Source: an uncultured Verrucomicrobiota bacterium
Lineage (GTDB): Bacteria > Verrucomicrobiota > Kiritimatiellia > RFP12 > UBA1067
Assembly: GCA_945487985.1 (NCBI GenBank)
Contig: CALYTX010000102.1
Span: forward strand, 1 to 5,494
Reading direction: 5' to 3'
DNA: 5,494 nucleotides
Shown here: positions 1 to 5,489 of the stretch, piece after piece
Position numbering within the stretch: position 1 is the first letter of the stretch
Layout of the letters: each line of letters opens with the position of its first letter
Translations under genes and position numbers: made by a program
The notes under the pieces: generated by a model
What the model saw: only the letters and a program-made list of their open reading frames with translations
Database searches by the model: none
Told to the model about the DNA's origin: nothing

Positions 1-1
1 T

Positions 2-49
2 AAGCAGATGTACCTCAACGCCTACTATGGCAAGGATGTCGCCGTCTGA
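2..49 (+). CDS. C-terminal tail of an unidentified upstream gene (partial)
   Basis: An open frame enters from the left edge and ends at a TGA at 47-49, giving about 15 residues that read KQMYLNAYYGKDVAV. It looks protein-like (aromatic and charged residues, sensible codons), and a strong terminator follows 23 bases later, which supports a genuine gene end here. Too little is visible to name the product. A competing frame ends at a TAA at 66-68 but reads as a low-complexity Ser/Pro-rich tail and is less convincing. It probably belongs to a separate transcription unit because the terminator lies between it and the hydrogenase operon. Confidence 0.45.
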   Translation, partial: KQMYLNAYYGKDVAV

Positions 50-72
50 TCCGTCGGATGAATGCTAACAGG

Positions 73-109
73 CGAGCCTCGGCAAGAAATTGTCGGGGCT
101 CGAGTTTTT
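73..109 (+). terminator. Rho-independent terminator of the upstream gene
   Basis: Arms at 73-85 and 90-102 form a 13-bp stem that includes two G-U type pairs and is closed by a GAAA (GNRA) tetraloop at 86-89. A run of five T follows at 105-109. It lies just after the upstream stop codon and before the hydrogenase operon, so it should end upstream transcription and leave the operon dependent on its own promoter. Confidence 0.85.
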
Positions 110-142
110 GCATGTTAGTCGGCTGCAACTTTCACCGGCATC

Positions 143-171
143 TTGCGCGCCCTGCGGGGATTTGAGATAAT
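143..171 (+). promoter_or_regulatory. Candidate sigma-70-type promoter of the hydrogenase operon
   Basis: A GATAAT hexamer at 166-171 matches five of six bases of the TATAAT consensus. A weak TTGCGC at 143-148 lies 17 bp upstream, the ideal spacing. It sits in the only intergenic gap before the operon (50-178), downstream of the terminator. The predicted transcript would begin around 177-179, at or next to the ATG of the first gene, implying a leaderless or almost leaderless mRNA. In agreement, there is no good Shine-Dalgarno site before that ATG. A short inverted repeat, TTGCA at 108-112 and TGCAA at 124-128, lies upstream and could be an operator, but it is weak. Assigned by pattern only. 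Confidence 0.4.
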
Positions 172-178
172 CAGAGTT

Positions 179-439
179 ATGACCAAGCCCAAGATTACGA
201 TATGCATGGGAAGTTCCTGTTTCGCTCGTGGAAACGAACGAAATTTGGCCTGCTGCGAGAATTTTCTGTCCGAGCGAGGTCTGCAGGACGATGTGGATCT
301 TGAATTGTCCGGCAGTCTTTGCACGGGCAATTGCGCCGATGGGCCGATTGTTATCGTCGACGGGCGAGTCTACACGCGTGTAGACCAGGGAGTTATGGGC
401 GACATTCTGGACGGGTTGTTTCCCAGGAGCGCGTCATGA
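179..439 (+). CDS. NuoE-type [2Fe-2S] thioredoxin-like ferredoxin, paired with the sensory hydrogenase
   Basis: An 86-residue cytoplasmic protein matching only the thioredoxin-fold [2Fe-2S] half of NuoE/HoxE/HydC-type subunits; the N-terminal helical bundle of full NuoE is absent. The expected four cluster ligands are Cys9 and Cys14 (C-x4-C in ICMGSSC) and Cys48 and Cys52 (C-x3-C in LCTGNC), followed by a GPIV segment and a short C-terminal helix. A vicinal Cys25-Cys26 pair is extra. The ATG at 179 is preferred over an in-frame TTG at 143 because family members begin a few residues before the first cysteine, and the TTG overlaps the candidate -35 box. Its stop overlaps the start of the sensory hydrogenase gene by four bases (ATGA), indicating translational coupling. 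The inferred role is electron transfer to or from that hydrogenase; no NuoF-like flavoprotein partner is present. Confidence 0.88.
   Translation: MTKPKITICMGSSCFARGNERNLACCENFLSERGLQDDVDLELSGSLCTGNCADGPIVIVDGRVYTRVDQGVMGDILDGLFPRSAS
368..385. repeat. Perfect 18-bp palindrome inside the first ferredoxin gene
   Basis: GTCTACACGCGTGTAGAC equals its own reverse complement over all 18 bases. It encodes residues 64-69 (VYTRVD) of the first ferredoxin and ends 50 bases before the sensory hydrogenase start. As RNA it could form a 7-bp stem with a CGCG loop; as DNA it has the symmetry of a dimeric regulator site. No function is demonstrated, and coding constraint or chance could explain it. Confidence 0.6.
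425..429 (+). promoter_or_regulatory. Ribosome binding site deciding the sensory hydrogenase start
   Basis: AGGAG lies six bases before the ATG at 436, inside the end of the preceding ferredoxin gene. This selects the 436 start over the longer open frame beginning at 319, whose extra residues merely re-read the ferredoxin gene out of frame. Confidence 0.75.
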
Positions 440-2172
440 ACAGTCCGGTATACACGATTCCAAACGCGTGCCAGGACTGCTACAAGTGCGTCCGTCACTG
501 CCCCGTCAAGGCGATTCGCATAGAAAATGGTTCTGCGACCGTTATCCCGGAGTATTGCGTCGCCTGCGGCGAATGTGTCAAGGTTTGCCCGGTCCATGCG
601 AAGAAGATTCGCAGCGATCTGGCGCGCCTGCGCAAGCTTCTGGAATCTGGCGATAGGCTCTACGCTTCAATCGCGCCGAGTTTCGCTGGCTATTTCAAGG
701 GACTGTCCATCGAGCGTCTCGCCGGTGCGTTGCTGAAAGCGGGGTTTGCTGGCGTGTCCGAAACCGCCCATGGCGCCGAATCGGTATCGGCGCATGTGAA
801 TCGTCTGCTTGCTGAATCGCCGCGTACTTCCGTGATGATATCTTCGGCTTGCCCCGCCTGCGTGGATTTCATTCGCAAGTACATGCCGGAATGGACCGAT
901 CGCATTTCGCCGCTTCCATCGCCTGTCCGTGCCCATGCGAAACTTTTGCAGGAACGGTACGGCAAGGACATCAAGGTCGTCTTCTTCGGTCCCTGCGCGG
1001 CGAAGAAGAACGAGTCGGACCGTGCGCCCGAGGAGCTGGCGCTGGCGGTTACCTTCCCGTCGCTCGAGCAGTATTTTGAGGAGTCGGGCATAGACCCCGC
1101 ATGCTGCAAGGAGGAGTCGCTTGCGCTCGGCCCGGCTTCGGAAGGGCGTTTCTATTCGATTGAAGGCGGCATGAACGATACGTTGCGCGATGGCTCCGAC
1201 CGTGTGCGCTACATCGCCGTTTCCGGTCTTGACGGCCTTCGCCGCCTGCTTTCGACAACGCCGCCGCCGAAGCAGTCGGATGCCAGGCCGGTCTTCATCG
1301 AATGCCTTGCCTGTCCCGGTGGCTGCGTGAACGGTCCCGCGATGAAGGCGGGCGCTTCGACGTTGGCGACGCTGCTGGCGACGGACGCAACCGCGCCCAT
1401 TCGCGCTTCGGACGCTGCAACGCACTGCGGCGGCGTCTCCTACCGTTCGGAGCTCTTGCCGGAGAGCGATCATAGCGAAATTGCGATTGCGGAGGCGCTC
1501 GCGAGCATCGGCAAGTATTCCAAGGTCGATGAAGTCAACTGCGGGGCGTGTGGTTACGAGTCCTGTCGCGCCTTTGCGCGCGCGATGCTCGACGGCAAAG
1601 CCGAGGTTGATATGTGCCATACTTATCTTAAGCGCAATTTCAAACGGACTTCGAATGCGCTTATCAAGTACATCCCCGCCGGGGTGGTGTTGATTGGGCC
1701 GGCCGGTTCGATTCTTGAATGCAACCGCCAGTTTGCCGAACTCGTCGGCGCGCGCGAGGAGTTCGATGCTCTTGGCGGCTCGCTGGAGGGGATGAATATT
1801 GGCGTGCTGCTGCCGGAATACGCTTCGCTCTTCAACGGCGCGCTTGAGCACGGTAGCGAGGTCGAGAAATTCCGTCAGCCGCTCAAAAACCGGCTCATTA
1901 ACATCAGCGTCTTCTCGATTGCCAAGGGCGAGTCTGCCGGCGCGGTTTTGCAGGATGTAACAAAGAACGAGTTTCAGCGCGAGCAGATCGCCGCGAAGGC
2001 GCGCGACGTGATCCAGCAGAACGTCAAGACGGTTCAGGAGGTTGCCCGCCTTTTCGGCGAACACATTGCCGAGACGGAAATCATGCTGAACGAGATAGCT
2101 GGCACCTACGAATCAAAGACGGTGGGCGTGAGTTATAACGGTGGCGACAGCGAAGATTATCTGAACGGATAA
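436..2172 (+). CDS. hydS: Sensory [FeFe] hydrogenase (HydS-like, group C) with PAS domain
   Basis: A 578-residue soluble protein. In order: two ferredoxin-type [4Fe-4S] motifs (Cys12/15/18/22 and Cys41/44/47/51); an H-cluster domain at about 74-310; a further Fe-S domain of the CGACGYxxC type (Cys369, 372, 377, 394); a PAS domain at about 405-510; and a helical tail at about 512-558. The H-cluster ligands are Cys139 (SSACPAC), Cys187 (GPCAAKKNE), Cys293 and Cys297 (LACPGGC). The canonical TSCCP motif is altered: the proton-relay cysteine is Ala138, the same substitution reported for Thermotoga maritima HydS. The Met residues flanking the H-cluster in catalytic enzymes are Gly185 and Leu291. 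These changes plus the PAS domain point to an H2 or redox sensor rather than a turnover enzyme. No kinase, cyclase or other output domain is fused, so the signal probably passes to the phosphatase encoded next, which overlaps by one base (TAATG). The neighbourhood resembles hfs-type clusters of fermentative anaerobes. Confidence 0.9.
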   Translation: MNSPVYTIPNACQDCYKCVRHCPVKAIRIENGSATVIPEYCVACGECVKVCPVHAKKIRSDLARLRKLLESGDRLYASIAPSFAGYFKGLSIERLAGALLKAGFAGVSETAHGAESVSAHVNRLLAESPRTSVMISSACPACVDFIRKYMPEWTDRISPLPSPVRAHAKLLQERYGKDIKVVFFGPCAAKKNESDRAPEELALAVTFPSLEQYFEESGIDPACCKEESLALGPASEGRFYSIEGGMNDTLRDGSDRVRYIAVSGLDGLRRLLSTTPPPKQSDARPVFIECLACPGGCVNGPAMKAGASTLATLLATDATAPIRASDAATHCGGVSYRSELLPESDHSEIAIAEALASIGKYSKVDEVNCGACGYESCRAFARAMLDGKAEVDMCHTYLKRNFKRTSNALIKYIPAGVVLIGPAGSILECNRQFAELVGAREEFDALGGSLEGMNIGVLLPEYASLFNGALEHGSEVEKFRQPLKNRLINISVFSIAKGESAGAVLQDVTKNEFQREQIAAKARDVIQQNVKTVQEVARLFGEHIAETEIMLNEIAGTYESKTVGVSYNGGDSEDYLNG

Positions 2173-3356
2173 TGCACGAGTTGTTCATCGAGATGGAATG
2201 TTCGCAGTTCACGAAGACGGGTCAGGCCGCCTGCGGGGATGACGTACGCTTTCTGACGGTGGACAAGGAGAAACGCTACATCGCCGCGCTTTCGGACGGA
2301 CTCGGTAGCGGTGTGAAGGCGCACGTGCTTTCGACTATGACGACAACGATGGCGCTTCGCTTTCTACAGTCGAACCTGCCGACATTGGAGTCGGTCGAGA
2401 TCATCATGGATTCGCTGCCAGTGTGCGAGGTTCGCAAGATCAGCTATGCGACATTCACGCTCTTCGATTTCGCCCTCGGCGGACGCGCCAGGATTCTCGA
2501 GATGGGCAATCCCGGCTACATTCACTTGCGCGGGACGGAGGAGATCGGGCCTGTCAGCGAGCGCAAGGTGCAGAGCGAGCACTGGCCTGACCGCGGCGTT
2601 CGCGAGTGCGATGCCGATCTTCGTGCCGGCGACCGTATTATTTTCTGTTCCGACGGAGTCACGCAGGCGGGTCTCGGGGAACGCCGCGATATGAAACTTG
2701 GCTGGCGTCGAAGCGGGGTCCTGAAATTCGCGCAGGAGAAAATCGCCGCCGATCCCGAGATTTCGGCCCTGGATCTGTCGCGCCAAATCGCCAGTACCTC
2801 CGTCGGCATCACGAAGGGCGTCTGCCGCGACGATGTTTCGTGCGTCGTCATCTATCTGCGCAAGCCGCGGGTAATGCGCATCCTGTCCGGACCGCCGTTC
2901 CGCAGGGAGAACGACGCGGAATATGCCCGCCAGGCAAATCTCGGCGAGGACCATGTGGTTATTTGTGGCGGGACGACGGTGAACATCATCGAACGCGAGT
3001 TGGGGGCGGCCGTCAAGATTTCGCTGGCGGATATGCGCGAAGCCGGAGCGCTTCCGCCGATTGGCAGGGTTGCTGGCGTGGGCATCGCGACTGAAGGGAT
3101 CCTCACGCTGGGACGCGTTCTGTCGGCATTGGAGGAAGGCCGCCCAATCAACGGGGAGCCGGCGGCGGCGCGAGCGATTCTCGCGCGCATGATGCGCCAC
3201 GACCGCATCGAGTTCGTCGTCGGCACCAAGGTCAATGAATGCCACCAAGATCCGAACCTGCCGCAGGAGCTGGAGCTTCGCCGCAGTGTGGTTCGCCGCA
3301 TCGCGTCGCTGCTTGAAAGGAATTATCGCAAGACGGTCAAAATCGACTACTATTGA
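2172..3356 (+). CDS. SpoIIE/PP2C-type Ser/Thr protein phosphatase with extra C-terminal domain
   Basis: A 394-residue soluble protein. Residues about 5-230 form a SpoIIE-like PP2C domain with the metal-binding acidic residues in place: Asp23-Asp24, Asp42-Gly43 (ALSDGLGSG), Asp161-Gly162 (FCSDGV) and Asp220-Asp221 (RDDVSCVVI). The catalytic core therefore appears intact and should dephosphorylate Ser/Thr phosphoproteins, as SpoIIE and RsbU relatives do to anti-sigma-factor antagonists. Residues about 234-394 form a second domain with motifs SGPP (239-242), CGGTT (265-269), TEGILTL (307-313) and GTKVN (351-355) followed by HQDP (358-361); I recall similar tails in phosphatases beside HydS-like genes but know of no assigned function. 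The start overlaps the sensory hydrogenase stop (TAATG) and has no clear Shine-Dalgarno site, so it is probably made by translational coupling, giving matched amounts of sensor and phosphatase. The substrate and any opposing kinase are not in the window. Confidence 0.88.
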   Translation: MHELFIEMECSQFTKTGQAACGDDVRFLTVDKEKRYIAALSDGLGSGVKAHVLSTMTTTMALRFLQSNLPTLESVEIIMDSLPVCEVRKISYATFTLFDFALGGRARILEMGNPGYIHLRGTEEIGPVSERKVQSEHWPDRGVRECDADLRAGDRIIFCSDGVTQAGLGERRDMKLGWRRSGVLKFAQEKIAADPEISALDLSRQIASTSVGITKGVCRDDVSCVVIYLRKPRVMRILSGPPFRRENDAEYARQANLGEDHVVICGGTTVNIIERELGAAVKISLADMREAGALPPIGRVAGVGIATEGILTLGRVLSALEEGRPINGEPAAARAILARMMRHDRIEFVVGTKVNECHQDPNLPQELELRRSVVRRIASLLERNYRKTVKIDYY

Positions 3357-3372
3357 AAAGGGGGAAAGGCGC

Positions 3373-3639
3373 ATGGAGAAAATCAAAGTTGAAATCTGTT
3401 GCGGAACGGCCTGCTATCTGCTGGGCGCAACCCGTCTCATGGGAATTGAGCAGAACTTGTCCAAAGAGATGAAGGACAGGGTTGAATTCGAGGTGAAGCC
3501 TTGCCTCGGCCTGTGCAATGACGAGCGCCTTGGCGGCTCGCCTTACGTCCGCATCAACGGTTCGGAGGTGCTGGCGAATGCAACTCCCGATATGGTAATC
3601 TCTCGCGTGAACGAGCTTCTTGGAAGGGAGGAGGTGTAA
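3373..3639 (+). CDS. NuoE-type [2Fe-2S] thioredoxin-like ferredoxin, paired with the catalytic hydrogenase
   Basis: An 88-residue protein of the same kind as the first gene of the operon. The likely cluster ligands are Cys9 and Cys14 (C-x4-C in ICCGTAC) and Cys44 and Cys48 (C-x3-C in PCLGLC); Cys10 is extra. The downstream segment SPYVRING matches the strand after the ligand loop in this family. The ATG at 3373 is chosen because family members start just before the first cysteine, and purine-rich AGGGGG (3359-3364) and AAAGG (3365-3369) lie upstream; the longer open frame from 3235 only re-reads the phosphatase gene. The 16-base gap from the phosphatase gene is the largest inside the operon. 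The inferred role is a one-electron carrier or docking subunit for the hydrogenase encoded immediately after it. Confidence 0.88.
   Translation: MEKIKVEICCGTACYLLGATRLMGIEQNLSKEMKDRVEFEVKPCLGLCNDERLGGSPYVRINGSEVLANATPDMVISRVNELLGREEV
3629..3635 (+). promoter_or_regulatory. Strong ribosome binding site for the catalytic hydrogenase
   Basis: AGGAGGT, a near-complete anti-16S match, lies five bases before the ATG at 3641 and overlaps the last codons of the preceding ferredoxin gene. It fixes the hydrogenase start at 3641 rather than an in-frame TTG at 3620, which lies upstream of the site. It is the strongest Shine-Dalgarno site in the window, which suggests the catalytic enzyme is translated more than the sensor and phosphatase. 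Confidence 0.8.
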
Positions 3640-3640
3640 G

Positions 3641-5053
3641 ATGAATCTGGCAGCCCAGTATATTCGGCGCGAATTGGCGATCCGTCTCGTGCGTGCTTTT
3701 GACGCGAACAAGCTCGATCGGGAGATAGACGCGATTCCGATCAAGCTGCGTCCGAAGAACGAGCCGAGTTCGCGATGCTGCATCTATCACGACCGCGCAG
3801 TTCTCAAATATCGCTTGATGGCGCTTTTGGGGTATTCGATCGAAGACGAGTCGGATGAAACGAAGACGCTTTCCTCCTATCTCGAAGATGTCATTCGCGA
3901 AGTCTCCGAGGGCAAGGACCCTTATGCTGGGCTCGAGCACAAGATGGCTCCGCTTTCCGTGTGCGGTCCGGCCTGCTCGGGCTGTCCGGACGCCAAGGTT
4001 GTTTCGACCGACAACTGCCGCGGATGTTTTGCGCGTCCGTGTATGTACAACTGCCCGAAGAAAGCAATCTCGATTGTGGGCGGACGCAGCGTGATCGATC
4101 AGTCGCTCTGCATCAAGTGCGGCAAGTGCGTGACGGCGTGTCCGTATCACGCGATTGTCAAGACCTCCGTTCCCTGCGAGGACGCCTGCCCCGTGGGAGC
4201 AATCAGGAAGAACGAGTTCGGCGTTGCGCAAATCAACTTCGAGAAATGCATATTTTGCGGAAAGTGCTTTAACCAGTGCCCGTTCGGCGCGGTGATGGAG
4301 CGCTCCCAACTGATGCAGATACTCCTCGCGATGAAGCGCGGCGAAAAGCTGGTCGCCATGGTCGCCCCGGCCGCGGCGAAGCAGTTCCCCGGCACGATTG
4401 AACAGTTGCTGAGCGCGTGCAAAAAGGCAGGCTTCGCCGAGGTGATGGAAGTTGCTCTCGGCGCCGAGAAAACCACCCGCCACGAGACGGCTGAATTCGT
4501 CGAGCGCTACTCGAAAGACCCGAAGATGATAATGACGACGAGTTGTTGTCCGGCCTGGGTCAACCTCGTGGCCAAGCACATGCCCGAGCACATTGAGAAA
4601 GTCTCGCTTACGCCCAGTCCGATGGTCTATTCGCGCGAGATTATGAAGGAAAAAGATCCGTCGCTCAAGACGGTCTTCATCGGGCCTTGTGTAGCCAAAC
4701 GTTCTGAGGCCCGGCGCAAGGATGTCGACTTCGTTATGTCCTTCGAGGAGCTTGGCGCGATTCTCGCCGCGCGCAATATTGACGTGATGAGTTGCGAGGC
4801 CTATCCGCTGGAGCGCCCCGCAGAGGCAACAGCCCGTAACTATTCGCATAGCTGCGGCGTGACGGAGGCGGTTATTGCCGAGGCAATGGGCAAGGACCCG
4901 GGCTTCAAACTCAATTCGAAGCAGATAAACGGCATCGACAAAAAGTCGATTATGATGATTCGCATGCATCTGGCCGGCAAGATACCAACGAATTTCCTTG
5001 AAGTCATGGCTTGCCCGGGCGGCTGCGAGAACGGCCCCTGCTCGATGCGTTAA
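3641..5053 (+). CDS. Catalytic monomeric [FeFe] hydrogenase, group B-like
   Basis: A 470-residue cytoplasmic protein that should interconvert protons plus electrons and H2. A helical N-terminus (about 1-100, with Cys46-Cys47) precedes a cysteine-rich segment: Cys108/112/115, Cys126/129/134/138, Cys157/160/163/167, Cys179/183 and Cys203/206/209/213, enough for at least three [4Fe-4S] clusters. The H-cluster domain (about 236-466) has TTSCCPAW with proton-relay Cys302 and ligand Cys303, GPCVAKRSE with Cys350, and EVMACPGGCENGP with Cys458 and Cys462. Glu282 and Glu285 (ETAEF) fit the proton-path glutamates of Clostridium pasteurianum CpI, and Ser322 the serine of that path. The GPC instead of MPC motif, the N-terminal cysteine layout and the absence of NADH-binding domains fit group B (ferredoxin-linked) rather than the bifurcating trimeric enzymes. 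The stop comes eight residues after the last ligand, a short tail. HydE, HydF and HydG maturases must be encoded elsewhere. Confidence 0.92.
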   Translation: MNLAAQYIRRELAIRLVRAFDANKLDREIDAIPIKLRPKNEPSSRCCIYHDRAVLKYRLMALLGYSIEDESDETKTLSSYLEDVIREVSEGKDPYAGLEHKMAPLSVCGPACSGCPDAKVVSTDNCRGCFARPCMYNCPKKAISIVGGRSVIDQSLCIKCGKCVTACPYHAIVKTSVPCEDACPVGAIRKNEFGVAQINFEKCIFCGKCFNQCPFGAVMERSQLMQILLAMKRGEKLVAMVAPAAAKQFPGTIEQLLSACKKAGFAEVMEVALGAEKTTRHETAEFVERYSKDPKMIMTTSCCPAWVNLVAKHMPEHIEKVSLTPSPMVYSREIMKEKDPSLKTVFIGPCVAKRSEARRKDVDFVMSFEELGAILAARNIDVMSCEAYPLERPAEATARNYSHSCGVTEAVIAEAMGKDPGFKLNSKQINGIDKKSIMMIRMHLAGKIPTNFLEVMACPGGCENGPCSMR

Positions 5054-5057
5054 AGGT

Positions 5058-5489
5058 ATGGACTATTGGTCCATTGCCAGGCTCGTCTGGCCGCTTGCGC
5101 TCGGGATGGCCAATAACGCGGTGATGCAGTTCATCGACCGCGCTTATCTGGCCAATGAGTCGATGCGCGCGCTGGAGGCGGTTATGCCCGCGTCGGCGCT
5201 GGCCTGGGCGTTCCTCGGTTTCTTCCAGGCCGTTGTCGGGTATTGCGGAGTGTTCGTGGCTCAAAGCCATGGAGCCGGCGATGAGGCCGGCGCGCGGCGT
5301 TGTTTCGCCGCGGGCGAGTGGACTGCGCTGGTTTCTGCGGCGCTGTTGCTGCCGCTCGCGTGGGCTGGAGAGGCTTTTTTCTCGCTGTTCGCGCCCGTAG
5401 CAGAGCTAATCCCGCTCGAATGCGCCTATTACCGCGTGGTGATGGCCGGGGGATTCTTCTTGGTTTCCCAGACTGCCTCCTCGGCGTAG
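5058..5489 (+). CDS. MATE-family transporter, N-terminal part, ends at an early TAG
   Basis: The 143 visible residues resemble the start of a MATE-type (multidrug/oligosaccharidyl-lipid/polysaccharide) exporter. There are four predicted membrane segments (about 6-28, 41-69, 84-111 and 120-142), a first-helix motif ALGMANNAVMQFIDRAYL and the loop sequence GAGDEAGA after the second segment, as in the family. Full-length members have about 450 residues and twelve segments, so this frame is cut at roughly one third by a TAG at 5487-5489, five bases before the window ends. It could be a pseudogene, a sequencing or contig-edge error, or a real truncation; the missing downstream sequence prevents a decision. 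The ATG at 5058 is four bases after the hydrogenase stop. Its only ribosome-binding-like bases (AAAGG, 5052-5056) are too close to be ideal, so it may depend on coupling. No functional link with hydrogen metabolism is evident. Confidence 0.75.
   Translation: MDYWSIARLVWPLALGMANNAVMQFIDRAYLANESMRALEAVMPASALAWAFLGFFQAVVGYCGVFVAQSHGAGDEAGARRCFAAGEWTALVSAALLLPLAWAGEAFFSLFAPVAELIPLECAYYRVVMAGGFFLVSQTASSA

Noticed and set aside
143..178. N-terminal extension of the first ferredoxin from a TTG start at 143
   Set aside because: The extra 12 residues are not family-like, the TTG overlaps the candidate -35 box, and the ATG at 179 places the first cysteine at position 9, exactly as in the second ferredoxin.
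1674..1685. CCCC-GCC-GGGG inverted repeat in the PAS-encoding region
   Set aside because: Only four paired bases per arm in GC-rich coding sequence; the flanks do not extend the symmetry, so it is expected by chance.
667..2064. 465-codon open frame on the minus strand across the sensory hydrogenase gene
   Set aside because: It is an antisense shadow of a GC-biased gene: the translation is Arg-rich with no recognisable motif, while the plus strand encodes a protein with complete Fe-S, H-cluster and PAS signatures.
436..2172. Reading the PAS-bearing protein as a hydrogenase-histidine kinase fusion
   Set aside because: The helical tail after the PAS domain lacks an H-box with the HE-x-R-x-P type pattern and there is no ATP-binding domain before the stop at 2172.
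2364..3386. 340-codon minus-strand open frame opposite the phosphatase gene
   Set aside because: It lacks family features and lies fully antisense to an intact PP2C gene with all metal-binding residues; a codon-bias shadow.
3554..4969. 471-codon open frame on the minus strand across the catalytic hydrogenase gene
   Set aside because: The product is rich in Arg, His and Leu with no domain motifs, and it mirrors the codon structure of the clearly real hydrogenase on the plus strand.
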